Assembly: GCA_964558395.1 (NCBI GenBank)
Contig: CAZLDS010000011.1
Span: 9,734 to 73,733, forward strand
DNA from: CSP1-5 sp964558395
Lineage (GTDB): Bacteria > Methylomirabilota > Methylomirabilia > Methylomirabilales > CSP1-5
Length of the DNA stretch: 64,000 bases
Direction: 5' to 3'
In this document: piece by piece, positions 16,896 to 25,943 of the stretch
Layout of the letters: each line of letters starts with the position of its first letter
How positions within the stretch are numbered: position 1 is the stretch's first letter
Translations under genes and position numbers: made by a program
The notes under the pieces: model-generated
Databases searched by the model: none
Told to the model about the DNA's origin: nothing
Seen by the model: the letters and a program-made list of their open reading frames with translations, nothing else

Positions 16896-17607
16896 GGTAT
16901 TGCTCCTCCAGGCGACGGTTATGCTCGTCTCCTCCGGGAAGATTGGCGCTCATATAGACCGGGGGGGTGAGACCCTCGGTGAGATACCGCTCCACCACGC
17001 CGCAGATGAGACGGTTCATCAGGAAGGTTCCGGCGACAGCCGACGTCGGACCGACCGTGCCGCCCCACCCGGGATAGGCGACGGCTGCGTCCCCCTCCTG
17101 CCCGCAGTTATCCAGGCAGAGGTCGGCAACCTCGAAGAGGCGCTTACCGCCGGGATGCCGGGCCGGGACTGCCCTCGAGTGGGCCAGGGAGGTCAGGGCG
17201 ATCACGAACAGGCCTCGCTGCTTGGCCTCGAGGGCCATCTCCACCGGGACGGCGTTGATCCCCGAGTTGGACACCACGATCAAGACTTCCCCGGCCCGGA
17301 GATCGTGTCGGTCCAGGATGATCGCGGCGACCCCAGGGAGTCGCTCCATCCTCCCGCTCACCGCTGGAGGCCTGAGCGGGGATAGCACCGCCTCCTGAAT
17401 CAGATTCACGGGGACGAGCCCACCTGCCCGGTGGAACGCCTCCTGAGCGACCGCGATAGAATGCCCACTGCCGAAGACGTGGAGCACCCCGTCCTGCTTC
17501 AGCGACCGAAATATCGTCTTGGCCGCCTGGTCCAGGACCCCCTGCTGCGTCTCCTCGATCCGCGCGATGAGCTTCAGCACGGCAGCCGTATACGAGTGAT
17601 GATTCAT
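16873..17607 (-). CDS. SIS-domain phosphosugar-binding protein
   Basis: A protein of 244 residues with one SIS fold. The sugar-phosphate loop reads VFGSGHSIAVAQE near the N-terminus, followed by IVVSNSGINAVPVEMA and VIALTSLAHS. The family (UPF0309-like, related to MurQ and GmhA) binds phosphosugars, and several members are isomerases or MurNAc-6-phosphate etherases. The next gene upstream, anmK, makes MurNAc-6-phosphate, and only 7 bases separate them. An etherase-like role is therefore attractive, but the sequence is not a classical MurQ. Confidence 0.75.
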   Translation of the reverse strand: MNHHSYTAAVLKLIARIEETQQGVLDQAAKTIFRSLKQDGVLHVFGSGHSIAVAQEAFHRAGGLVPVNLIQEAVLSPLRPPAVSGRMERLPGVAAIILDRHDLRAGEVLIVVSNSGINAVPVEMALEAKQRGLFVIALTSLAHSRAVPARHPGGKRLFEVADLCLDNCGQEGDAAVAYPGWGGTVGPTSAVAGTFLMNRLICGVVERYLTEGLTPPVYMSANLPGGDEHNRRLEEQYRGRITLL

Positions 17608-17614
17608 CAGCGCC

Positions 17615-18793
17615 TCACGAGATCAGTCCTGCAAAGCCCTTGCCGGGGATAATCTTTCCCAGGGGCACGCCGTGTCTCGCGCCGGTCGCAGCGGCAAGGT
17701 TCCCCGGTCGTCCCACCAGGGTCAGATAGCCCAATATGGCAAACGCCGCTGCCTCGACGGCCTCAACCGGAAATCCGATGTCATCTGTCGTGAGCACGGG
17801 ACGAGGGGCCAGGCGGGTCCCCAGCGCCCTTCTCAGCCACTGGTTCCGGGCCCCACCCCCACACAGCAGGATCTCATCCACCGCGTGCCGTGGAAAGATG
17901 GTAGTTTCGAGGCTTCCGACCACCGCCTCGACGGAGAGACTCGAGATCGTGGCCACGAGATCGGCCGGCACGATTGCGTCCCGCTCCGCTTCTTGCAGAA
18001 TGTTATCCACCATCCGCGGACCAAATTCCCCCTGACCGGCACTCCGGGGGGGAGGCCGGCGGAAGAATGGGTGGTTGAGCAGTCGCTTGAGCAGGGTTGG
18101 ATTCACTGCGCCCGACGCGGCCCAGGCCCCATCGGCGTCGTATTCTAATGTCCCGCCACTGAGCCCTCGAACCACGCCATCGATCAAGACGTTGCCGGGC
18201 CCTGCATCGAAGGCGACGATCTCGGCCGGCGAGCCACCGGGTGGAAGGAGGGTGAGATTTGCGATGCCGCCGAGATTGACGATCACACGGCACCGCTCGG
18301 GATGCCGAAAGAGGAGAGAATGCGGATAAGGCGTCAACGGCGCCCCCTCACCCCCGGCCGCCACGTCCCGGGGACGGAAGTCAGCCACGGTCAAGAGTCC
18401 GGTCCGCTCGGCGATAACACAAGGCTCACCAATCTGCAGGGTGGACCGTAGCGCAAATTCCCCTTCGGCGACCGGGATCGGGAGATGGCAAATGGTCTGG
18501 CCGTGGGACCCAATGAGAGCCACGTCGGTTTCGGAGGTGCCGGCTGCCTGCAGGAGATCACGCGTCGCCTGGGCAAACAGCTCCCCCAGCACCATGTTGA
18601 GATGACAGATTTCGCGGAGGGCGTCGGGATGGTCGGAAAGACGGAGGATCCGACTCCGGATCCCCGGTGGATACGGACGATGCTCAAAATGGAGGAGGCT
18701 CACTTGGAGATTGTCGGACTCCCTGACGATCTCCACTAACGCCGCGTCAACCCCGTCCGCCGAGGTCCCAGACATGAGTCCAATGACCTTCAG
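17615..18793 (-). CDS. anmK: Anhydro-N-acetylmuramic acid kinase, probable CTG start
   Basis: AnmK opens the 1,6-anhydro ring of anhydroMurNAc and phosphorylates it to MurNAc-6-phosphate during cell-wall recycling. Family motifs include GLMSGTSADGVDAAL, IGSHGQTICH, FRPRDVAAGGEGAPL, VNLGGIANLT, FDAGPGNVLIDG and LCGGGARN. The first ATG (18775) would remove the N-terminal beta-strand VIGL that precedes MSGTS. CTG 18793 restores it, giving 392 residues, lies 8 bases after GGAGGAGGG, and overlaps the M20 stop as CTGA. I therefore propose CTG as the start. It lies between the M20 peptidase and SIS genes in one operon. Confidence 0.93.
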   Translation of the reverse strand: MKVIGLMSGTSADGVDAALVEIVRESDNLQVSLLHFEHRPYPPGIRSRILRLSDHPDALREICHLNMVLGELFAQATRDLLQAAGTSETDVALIGSHGQTICHLPIPVAEGEFALRSTLQIGEPCVIAERTGLLTVADFRPRDVAAGGEGAPLTPYPHSLLFRHPERCRVIVNLGGIANLTLLPPGGSPAEIVAFDAGPGNVLIDGVVRGLSGGTLEYDADGAWAASGAVNPTLLKRLLNHPFFRRPPPRSAGQGEFGPRMVDNILQEAERDAIVPADLVATISSLSVEAVVGSLETTIFPRHAVDEILLCGGGARNQWLRRALGTRLAPRPVLTTDDIGFPVEAVEAAAFAILGYLTLVGRPGNLAAATGARHGVPLGKIIPGKGFAGLIS

Positions 18794-19968
18794 GGACGCA
18801 TCCCTCCTCCAAATTCCCCCTTGACGCGGTGTAAGGCATCCCGGTCTCTGAGGAGATCAAGGCCGGTGAGGGCCAGGGCCCTGGCCGCCAGTAACATCCC
18901 CTCCTCTCCGTCCGGGGAGGCAGAGGCCACGGCGAACTCGGGCATGTGGCAACTAACCTTGGGACCGCAAATGGCGATAGTGGGTTGGATGGTGGGAACG
19001 ACCTGGCTCACGTTCCCGACATCTGTGGATCCCAGGTCTTCGTCTTCCGGACCCTGATCGACCTCACCCCCCAATGCTTCCAGATTCTCCCGAAAGAGTT
19101 GAGCAAGCGCATAGTTGATCTTGTGGGGGTGGTAGTCATATCCAGCTCGCTTGATGTGGTAACTGGCCCCCGTGGCGCCCGCGGCCGCCTCGAAGCAGCC
19201 GACGACCTTTTCGTACAGTTCATCGAGATATCCGATATCTAACGCGCGGACATAGAAGAGGGTCGCCGCATAATCCGGGATGATGTTGGGTGCCTTTCCT
19301 CCATGGATGATGATCCCGTGGATCCGCGCATCGGGGCGCACGTGCTGCCGGAGGGCATTGATGTTATTGAACGCGAGAATGACGGCATCGAGCGCGTTGA
19401 TACCGAGATGCGGGGTCGCCGCGGCGTGGGAGGACCTGCCGAAGAATTCCACCTGGACATCCCGCATCCCGAGGGCCTTCTTCACCATCTCGGTCCGATT
19501 GCTCGGGTGGAACAACATCGCGGCATCCACCCTTCGAAACAGTCCGGACTCCACCAGGGGGATCTTGCCTCCCCCTTTCTCCTCCGCCGGACATCCCACC
19601 AGGAGTATGCGGCCAGGGACCTCTCTCAACACAGTCTTCAGGGCCAAGGCAGCCCCCACCGAACCGGTCGCAATCAGATTATGGCCGCAGGCGTGGCCGA
19701 TTGCCGGCAGGGCGTCGTATTCGGCCAGGAACGCAATGGTGGGACCCTTCCCCAAGGCATAGGTGGCGGTAAAGGCCGTCGGAAGGCCCGCCACGCCGCG
19801 CTCGACGGAAAAGTCGTGCGCCTCCATGGTCCGAGTGAGGAACGCCGCCGCCTGGATTTCTTCAAAGGCGAGCTCGGGGTGCGCGTGGAGAAACCGGCTC
19901 ACCTCCAAAAGTTCGGGGCGGAGACGATCGACCTCCTCGATCACCGCCTGCTTCTGTGGATCCAGCAT
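18790..19968 (-). CDS. M20-family metallopeptidase/amidohydrolase
   Basis: A dinuclear-zinc hydrolase of 392 residues related to AbgB and aminoacylase-type M20D enzymes, which cleave aminoacyl or N-acyl amide bonds. Motifs are HPELAFEE, the metal-binding AEYDALPAIGHACGHN with Asp and two His, AEEKGGGK with the catalytic Glu, and SHAAATPHLGINALDA in the dimerisation domain. ATG 19968 is chosen because GAGGCAGGA lies just upstream; TTG 20010 is an alternative adding 14 residues. Its stop overlaps the anmK start. In this cluster it may trim cell-wall peptides or acylated amino acids. Confidence 0.87.
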   Translation of the reverse strand: MLDPQKQAVIEEVDRLRPELLEVSRFLHAHPELAFEEIQAAAFLTRTMEAHDFSVERGVAGLPTAFTATYALGKGPTIAFLAEYDALPAIGHACGHNLIATGSVGAALALKTVLREVPGRILLVGCPAEEKGGGKIPLVESGLFRRVDAAMLFHPSNRTEMVKKALGMRDVQVEFFGRSSHAAATPHLGINALDAVILAFNNINALRQHVRPDARIHGIIIHGGKAPNIIPDYAATLFYVRALDIGYLDELYEKVVGCFEAAAGATGASYHIKRAGYDYHPHKINYALAQLFRENLEALGGEVDQGPEDEDLGSTDVGNVSQVVPTIQPTIAICGPKVSCHMPEFAVASASPDGEEGMLLAARALALTGLDLLRDRDALHRVKGEFGGGMRP

Positions 19969-20085
19969 TCCTGCCTCGCTGCCGATCATCTGCACGAGAA
20001 AGTCGCTCAAAACCTACCATGGAACGATGGGGAAAACAAGGCGAAGGACCGCCGGCAGCCGATCATCACGGGGCGCAGGCGGAGA

Positions 20086-20886
20086 TCACGTGCCGATGCG
20101 GAGGGGGCCGGTGAGTTCTTTCAGCAAAGCGATCGCGGAAAAGGCGGCCAGCTTTGCGGTCCGGGGATTCTTGGTGGGGACATTTTCGACGCGGGTATGG
20201 AGTCGACCGAATTCTCCCATCACCTCGACGTCGTGGATGTTGCGCTTTACGGAGGGATCGGCAATGATCGTCACCTCGGTCCGGTCCGGTCCGACCCCCG
20301 CGAGGCTGAGCGCAGCCGAGACATTCACGTTGGCGGGGAAACCCTTGCAGGCCTCCCGAGCACTGCCACGAAAGACAACTCTCTCCTCGGCGAGATGATC
20401 GAGATCGATGTTGTGGGCAACAAGATACGGAGCTCCCTGGAGACTCCGCGGATGCTTCCGGGTGACAATGCTGGCTTTTTGAATGTCGCCGATCCGCGCT
20501 CCCTTCACGGCATCGAGGCTTCCGATGGCCCCTGAGGGGCAGTATATCCTCGCGCCGTTCTTTTCCGCTAACGCGAACCATTCTTCCCTCTCGAGGAGGC
20601 CCCCGACGCTCATGACCAAGACATCTTTCCCCCGGGAAAGCGCCGCAGGGACGACCTCTTCGACGGCCGCATAACCGGCAGCCTCAATGACCAGATCGGC
20701 AACCGTGAGGAGTTCAGGTACCGGAAGGATGGTTGTCTCCTGTCTCAGGGCCGCAGCCAGATCTCGGGCCCGGGTCGGGTTGCGGTCGGCGAGCCCAACG
20801 AGTTCTGCCTTCACCAGTCCATCATCAATGGCTCCCGCAATGACGGACCCAATGTTTCCGGCGCCGACGATTCCAATCTTCAGCAT
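20086..20886 (-). CDS. nadX: L-aspartate dehydrogenase-type oxidoreductase
   Basis: A protein of 266 residues with an N-terminal Rossmann fold (IGIVGAGNIGSVIAGAI) and the aspartate-dehydrogenase domain. Signature stretches are VIEAAGYAAVEEVV, VLVMSVGGLLE, YCPSGAIGSLDAVKG, KGFPANVNVSAALSLAG and FGRLHTRVENVPTKNPRTA. It reversibly oxidises aspartate to iminoaspartate or oxaloacetate with NAD(P). Start ATG 20886 follows GGAG at 6 bases. It is the first gene of the salvage operon; an NAD-biosynthesis role is possible, but nadA and nadC are not in view. Confidence 0.87.
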   Translation of the reverse strand: MLKIGIVGAGNIGSVIAGAIDDGLVKAELVGLADRNPTRARDLAAALRQETTILPVPELLTVADLVIEAAGYAAVEEVVPAALSRGKDVLVMSVGGLLEREEWFALAEKNGARIYCPSGAIGSLDAVKGARIGDIQKASIVTRKHPRSLQGAPYLVAHNIDLDHLAEERVVFRGSAREACKGFPANVNVSAALSLAGVGPDRTEVTIIADPSVKRNIHDVEVMGEFGRLHTRVENVPTKNPRTAKLAAFSAIALLKELTGPLRIGT

Positions 20887-20909
20887 GATCGACTCCGGCG
20901 GATTCACCG

Positions 20910-22175
20910 TCACTGTGCGGCTGTCACATGTATCGATGCGGTTTGGTCGACTTCGTCTATGACCTGCCCCTCACCGTCAATGGCGAGAAAGCTGCGGCTT
21001 CGCCCATCGATCCTCACGAGGATGAAGTGCCGTGTACTGGCGGTTTTCTGGAGGTACCACCGTTCACGGGGTTTTCTGGGCAACACACCCCACCCCCCGT
21101 CGCCGAGGTACAGCACGCCTCGCGGATCGGGGATGCCGCCTCGAATCGGATATGTGCGCTTGTAGACGTGGTCATGGTGTTCGAAGACCACGTCGACGCC
21201 AAGCCGCTCGAACAGGGGGACCCAGTGTTCCCGGACCTTTGTACTCACGCGGTTGTCAAATTTCCGCACCGATGGGTAGGCCGGCACGTGGTACACCGCA
21301 AAGAGATGGGGGACGTCCTGCCGATCGGCTAATGTTCGACGTAACCAATCGGTTTGCTCGCCGTCAATCGGATGCGTGTGGTCAGAATCCAGCAAGACCA
21401 CACTCATGTACCGGCCGATGTCGAGAACGTTGTACCCGCGCGGGCCGGGCATCGCGAACAAGCTATAGAAAAACGGGGCCTGGCCCGGCGTCTGATCGTA
21501 TCGACCTTGGACCTCGTGATTCCCGATGGTCACCAGGAGCGGGATCAGCCGCCCATCGGATGTTACCATGTACTTCTTCCAACCAGCCAGCCACCGATAC
21601 CACCGCTTCACCCGTTTCGGAGAACCATTGGCGTAGGCGATGTCCCCGCCGATCACCGCGAACATCGGGTCCTGTTTCGCGGCGAGGCGGCAGGTTGCTT
21701 CAAACCCTTCGTCAAGAAAATCGAGCGGCTCCATCGTATCGCCACCGACAACGAAGCGGATCGGTTTCGTCGCATCCCGCGGCATGGTGCGGAAGGTAAA
21801 CGCCACAGAGTTTTCGCCAAAACGGAACCGGTAATCGGTTCCAGGTTCGAGATCCGTCAATTCCGTCACGTGGACAATCCGGTCGGAGTGTGGCATGAGA
21901 TGGTGCGCACCCACGGCATTGTGCCACACCCGTTCGCCGAGCTCTTGGTACTGAACGATATTATCGCGCCCGGCATCACTATGCCATTGGACCGTCATCG
22001 TCGTGGTCGGGTCGTGTTGCCAGGTTAAATAGACGGCTGCAGGATCAAAGAGGTTTGCGTCACGGGCCGCGACGGCCCTGGACACCCGGACTCGCCCACT
22101 GGCCAGGGACAAAGCGGCGGCCGCAGTGATGGCGACAACCATGACCCGTGAGGTTATTGTCTTGACGCGCGACAT
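20910..22175 (-). CDS. Secreted purple-acid-phosphatase-like metallophosphoesterase
   Basis: A protein of 421 residues. A signal sequence (VVAITAAAALSLASG) precedes a fibronectin-III-like domain (YLTWQHDPTTTMTVQWHSD; LEPGTDYRFRFG) and then a calcineurin-like phosphatase domain. The metal motifs run in order: GGDTMEPLD, GGDIAYANG, TIGNHEVQG, YHVPAY and EHHDHVYKR. The usual motif I GDxG is altered. The enzyme should hydrolyse phosphate monoesters outside the cytoplasm. ATG 22175 is chosen because it directly precedes the basic signal start (MSRVKTI); an upstream in-frame start at 22244 is less likely. It follows ino1 with 116 bases between. Confidence 0.87.
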   Translation of the reverse strand: MSRVKTITSRVMVVAITAAAALSLASGRVRVSRAVAARDANLFDPAAVYLTWQHDPTTTMTVQWHSDAGRDNIVQYQELGERVWHNAVGAHHLMPHSDRIVHVTELTDLEPGTDYRFRFGENSVAFTFRTMPRDATKPIRFVVGGDTMEPLDFLDEGFEATCRLAAKQDPMFAVIGGDIAYANGSPKRVKRWYRWLAGWKKYMVTSDGRLIPLLVTIGNHEVQGRYDQTPGQAPFFYSLFAMPGPRGYNVLDIGRYMSVVLLDSDHTHPIDGEQTDWLRRTLADRQDVPHLFAVYHVPAYPSVRKFDNRVSTKVREHWVPLFERLGVDVVFEHHDHVYKRTYPIRGGIPDPRGVLYLGDGGWGVLPRKPRERWYLQKTASTRHFILVRIDGRSRSFLAIDGEGQVIDEVDQTASIHVTAAQ

Positions 22176-22291
22176 TGGTGCCACCCTATTGCCCGTTCTC
22201 CGGCCGTCCCCTGCATCTGACAGCGTAACAGAAGGCGCACCCACGCACGGGGCCCCTGTTGCTCGAGAGTCAGGTGCATTCGAATGTCTTC

Positions 22292-23656
22292 TTATGCGGA
22301 AGTGTTTTCAGACTGCCCGCCCACGTAATAATCCAGACCTGAATGATCGAGCACCTCTTCACCGACCAAAATGCGGAGTGTATTTGTCAATTTCAGGTGC
22401 TGGATGTACAGATCGTGTTCGGGTTTGAGGTCCGGACGAGCCATGGGGGATTTGAAGTAAAACGACAACCACTCTTGAATGCCACCGAGTCCGGCCCGCT
22501 GCGCGAGATCGAGGAAGAGAATCAGATCCAGCACGATAGGGGCTGCCAGAATAGAATCACGGCAGAGGAAATTGACTTTAATCTGCATCGGCAGACCGAG
22601 CCAGCCGACAATGTCGATGTTATCCCATCCCTCCTTTGCATCTCCGCGCGGGGGGTAATACTCGATCCGAATCTTGTGATAATACTGGCCATAGAGATCG
22701 GGGTAGAGCTCCGGCTGCAGGATCGCGTTCAGCACGCCGCTCTTGGTGACCTCTTTTCCCCGAAACGACCCGGGATCGTCAAGCACCTCACCATCCCTGT
22801 TGCCGAGAATGTTGGTGGAGAACCAGCCCTGGAGGCCCAACATCCTGGCCTTGAGACCCGGCGCGATTACCGTCTTCATGAGTGTCTGGCCGGTCTTAAA
22901 GTCCTTCCCCGCGACCGGCACCCCTCGCGCGGTTGCCAATTCCACCAAGGCCGGGATATCCACCGAGAGGTTGGGCGCCCCGTTCGCGAAGGGAATGCCG
23001 GAACGGATGGCCGCATAGCTATAGATCATCGAAGGCGAAATCTCGGGGGCATTGTCTTTGAGCCCCCGCTCGAACACTTCCACGGTTTGGTGGGTGGGAC
23101 CGGGCTCAGAATAGACCTCGGTCGACCCGCACCAGATCATGACCGCTTGCCGCAATCCATGTGTACTGCGGAAGTCCTCGATGTCACGCATGAGCGCCTC
23201 GGCCAGCTCCATCTTTGTCGAGCCCGATTTGACGTGCGTGCCGTGTAGCTTGCGAACATACGCCTGCTCGAACACCCCAGGCCATGGTTCGATGGCCTCA
23301 AGTTCCTGCTGGACCGGAGTCAGCATTTCGGGCGGCAACACACCCGCGATACAGGCGGACTGGTAGGCATTTTCCGGAAAGATGTCCCACCCCCCAAAGA
23401 CCAGGTCCTGAAGGGGGACAAAGGGCACCAAGGCCTTGATCGGCATAAAACGTGGATGGGTCCGCTTCCCGAGCCGAATCTTTTGCATCTGGGTCAGGGA
23501 CCCATACGGCTCGGCGAGTCCCTTGTTTATGAGGTGGACCCCAGCGATCAGGGTGGTAGACACGGCCCCCAGGCCGGGTAACAGGACTCCCAGCTTCCCC
23601 TCAACCGGAGCGATGTCCCTGGCCAGCTCGGGATAAAAGGAACTCTGCTCACTCAT
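22292..23656 (-). CDS. ino1: Inositol-3-phosphate synthase
   Basis: A protein of 454 residues that converts glucose-6-phosphate to 1L-myo-inositol-1(3)-phosphate with tightly bound NAD. Family features are the NAD loop GVLLPGLGAVSTTLIAG, the GGWDIFPENAY stretch, and the conserved core GKDFKTGQTLMKT, FSTNILGNRDGEVLDD and KVTKSG-type sequence (KEVTKSGVL). LNFLCRDS-like sequence and a metal-binding C-terminal domain complete it. Its ATG overlaps the stop of the phosphotransferase gene (ATGA). It supplies the cyclitol for the operon upstream and is the last gene of that overlapping set. Confidence 0.95.
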   Translation of the reverse strand: MSEQSSFYPELARDIAPVEGKLGVLLPGLGAVSTTLIAGVHLINKGLAEPYGSLTQMQKIRLGKRTHPRFMPIKALVPFVPLQDLVFGGWDIFPENAYQSACIAGVLPPEMLTPVQQELEAIEPWPGVFEQAYVRKLHGTHVKSGSTKMELAEALMRDIEDFRSTHGLRQAVMIWCGSTEVYSEPGPTHQTVEVFERGLKDNAPEISPSMIYSYAAIRSGIPFANGAPNLSVDIPALVELATARGVPVAGKDFKTGQTLMKTVIAPGLKARMLGLQGWFSTNILGNRDGEVLDDPGSFRGKEVTKSGVLNAILQPELYPDLYGQYYHKIRIEYYPPRGDAKEGWDNIDIVGWLGLPMQIKVNFLCRDSILAAPIVLDLILFLDLAQRAGLGGIQEWLSFYFKSPMARPDLKPEHDLYIQHLKLTNTLRILVGEEVLDHSGLDYYVGGQSENTSA

Positions 23657-24888
23657 GATGCCCTCTCTCTTTCATGCGAGCTGCGGCGAGCCGTCCACAG
23701 GATGAGCAGAAAGAACATTGGGGCACCGACCGCCGCAGGAACGAGAAACCATGCGGCCTTTCCGAACACGGACAGAAGAAGGATAAGATAAATAAAATCT
23801 CGGTTCGCGAGGCCATCCAACAGACGAGACATGCCGGGTGCCGGCGTGCGCACGACCGACCGAAAGAGCGGGCCGTCCTCATGCCTCTCTCGCATCGTGT
23901 GCCAATAGACAAACCCGGCCGAGCCCACCGCCCCGGCCACCGCCATGGTCCCGAGCACGAGCGGCCATGTCGCCTGAGTCGCAAGGCTCCAGCCGACCGC
24001 CATACACGAAAACACGGCGACATGGACCACATTATCTCCCCAGAAATCGATGAGGCCCCCCCAGCGGGATTCCTGAAATCTCAACCGTGCCAGCTCGCCG
24101 TCGCAGCCATCGAGGATGGAGTGTGCCAGGAAGAGCAGCGCCCCCGTGAATTGATATGCCGGCCTCGACGAGAGGAAATAGGGTGCGGCTAGTAGTCCTA
24201 TCCCGATGCTGACGGTCGTCACGGCGCCAGGGGTGACTGGAGTGGAGACGAGCCACCGGGTGATGGCCAACGAAATTCTGCGTTCCAGATGGCGCGACAT
24301 GAACCCCTCGGTCTCCTTGATCAACCCCCGCAGAAGCCACCTCTCGGCGTTGCGGACATCGCGTGGTGTCACGAGCGCAACCATCCCCTCCTGACCAAGC
24401 GGTTTGTGAACCATCTTGCGGGATTGTCCCAGCGCGGCGAACACGTCTGGAGGTCGCAGGCCAGATGACACGACCGAAAGGATCGCTCGCGAGTCGACGG
24501 CATCAATCACGGCGACCGAGGTGCCATCTAGATACAGTTGTTCCGGCGTTATCGGCATCTCCATGAGCATCCGTAACCATTTCGGGTCGGGAAGAACGTT
24601 AGCAGCCAGTAGGACAATCCGCCCAGGCGGCAGCGACTCGATCGGCTCACCAAGAGAAAGCACGATGGCGGGTGTGCCATCGAGAAGACCCTTAAGCCCG
24701 GTGGGCTCAGGACTCAGGACGACAATCCGTCCGAACCCAGCACGACTGGCCGCTAAGACACTCCGACGCAGCAGGGGGAGACCCAAGAGCATCGTGCCGG
24801 GCGAAACCTCAGTTGGGGCACCGGCGTAATCCGGCGGGATGAACAACAGGCTTGCCACGGCCGCGCGCTCCTCGATCACAGATTCCAT
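23653..24888 (-). CDS. CDP-alcohol phosphotransferase with N-terminal nucleotidyltransferase-like domain
   Basis: A bifunctional-looking membrane protein of 411 residues. About 1-200 resembles a nucleotidyltransferase (LFIPPDYAGAP then LGLPLLRRSVLAASRAGFGRIVVLSP) but lacks the LAAGxGxR nucleotide loop. About 225-405 is a CDP-alcohol phosphatidyltransferase with the complete catalytic motif D-x2-DG-x2-AR-x8-G-x3-D-x3-D in LDGCDGELARLRF to GLIDFWGDN, plus several membrane segments. The arrangement matches IPCT-DIPPS enzymes, which use CDP-inositol. ATG 24888 follows GGAGG by 5 bases and overlaps the dehydrogenase end. It probably attaches a cyclitol phosphate to a lipid or second polyol. Confidence 0.82.
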   Translation of the reverse strand: MESVIEERAAVASLLFIPPDYAGAPTEVSPGTMLLGLPLLRRSVLAASRAGFGRIVVLSPEPTGLKGLLDGTPAIVLSLGEPIESLPPGRIVLLAANVLPDPKWLRMLMEMPITPEQLYLDGTSVAVIDAVDSRAILSVVSSGLRPPDVFAALGQSRKMVHKPLGQEGMVALVTPRDVRNAERWLLRGLIKETEGFMSRHLERRISLAITRWLVSTPVTPGAVTTVSIGIGLLAAPYFLSSRPAYQFTGALLFLAHSILDGCDGELARLRFQESRWGGLIDFWGDNVVHVAVFSCMAVGWSLATQATWPLVLGTMAVAGAVGSAGFVYWHTMRERHEDGPLFRSVVRTPAPGMSRLLDGLANRDFIYLILLLSVFGKAAWFLVPAAVGAPMFFLLILWTARRSSHERERAS

Positions 24889-25943
24889 GTAGCCTCCACA
24901 GCACGCAGCTCCGAAGGCTCCGGGACGGAAACGGATTTCCCGCCCTGTCGGCTCGACTCTTGTGCCAACGCCGCAAGTGTAGCACACAGAGACGCCTCCA
25001 CTACCGTGACACCCCTCTCGGCCGAACGACCGGTCACTTCTGCGACGAAGCCGCTCGCCACACCACTGAACCAATCCGGGTGATAGGACCCGCTCGATAA
25101 CGCGGGGGGACACGGCCAGCGCTGTTCGTTCCCCGTGGGACGGGGCATCAGGACCACTGTGTCGTCCTCGAGTCGAATCTCGCCCCGTGTCCCTTCCAGC
25201 CTGGCCCAGTTTCTCCTTACATCGGAGGCCCAGGTGAGAAAAATCTCCGCAGTCGTCGAGGGAAACTGGAGTCGCACTGTGGCCGTATCCTCGACCGGCC
25301 ACTCGACATGGCGCCGGGTTTCGAGGTAGGCACTGATGCTCGTCGGCACCTGACCCAACCATTCGGATAGGACATAGAACGCATGCCAGCCATGATCCAT
25401 AAGGATCCCTCCGCCCGCCATGGCCGGATCAACTCGCCAATTTCCCGTCCAAGACTCACCGCTTCCGGCAGGCTGGGTGCGGAACGTCTGCCATCCGCAG
25501 CCCCGAATCTCGCCGATTGCCCCTTCCCGAAGCAGCGCGGACACCTTTCGGACGACCGGCGCCTGATGCCAGTTGTGGACGGTGTACAGTACCCGGTCCT
25601 TCTCGCCCACAAGTTTGCCCACCGTATCCAGATCACCCCGCCGAGTCACTAACGGCTTCTCGCACAGCACGTGAAGACCACGCTCAAGGACGCTCCGGAT
25701 CAGATCGGCGTGTGTCGCCGGGGGGGTGCAGATGTCCACGAAGTCAAGCCCTTCCCCAGCCAACAGCTCATCCAGAGAGTCGTACCAACGGGCCTGAGGA
25801 ACGTGGAATCGCAGTTCCCGCGCCCGTGCCGCGTTCGTATCCGTGCCGGCAACGATTTCAATATCGCATCGCGCCAGCCATCCCGGGAGATGCCCATGGA
25901 TCGCCACATTCCCCAGACCGATGATCGCTCCCCGTAACATCAT
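24876..25943 (-). CDS. Gfo/Idh/MocA-family dehydrogenase
   Basis: A protein of 355 residues with an N-terminal NAD(P) fold (GAIIGLGNVAIHGHLPGW), the family's EKP motif in LCEKPLV near residue 92, and the C-terminal alpha/beta domain with a histidine in LMDHGWHAFYV. Members oxidise secondary hydroxyls of sugars and inositols; StrI and inositol 2-dehydrogenases belong here. Placed between ino1 and an aminotransferase, it could oxidise a cyclitol to the keto form that is then aminated. The start is adjacent to the aminotransferase stop, indicating translational coupling. Confidence 0.88.
   Translation of the reverse strand: MMLRGAIIGLGNVAIHGHLPGWLARCDIEIVAGTDTNAARARELRFHVPQARWYDSLDELLAGEGLDFVDICTPPATHADLIRSVLERGLHVLCEKPLVTRRGDLDTVGKLVGEKDRVLYTVHNWHQAPVVRKVSALLREGAIGEIRGCGWQTFRTQPAGSGESWTGNWRVDPAMAGGGILMDHGWHAFYVLSEWLGQVPTSISAYLETRRHVEWPVEDTATVRLQFPSTTAEIFLTWASDVRRNWARLEGTRGEIRLEDDTVVLMPRPTGNEQRWPCPPALSSGSYHPDWFSGVASGFVAEVTGRSAERGVTVVEASLCATLAALAQESSRQGGKSVSVPEPSELRAVEATWNL

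Noticed and set aside
19303..20535. Plus-strand open frame of 410 codons
   Set aside because: Antisense to the M20 peptidase and nadX genes, both well supported.
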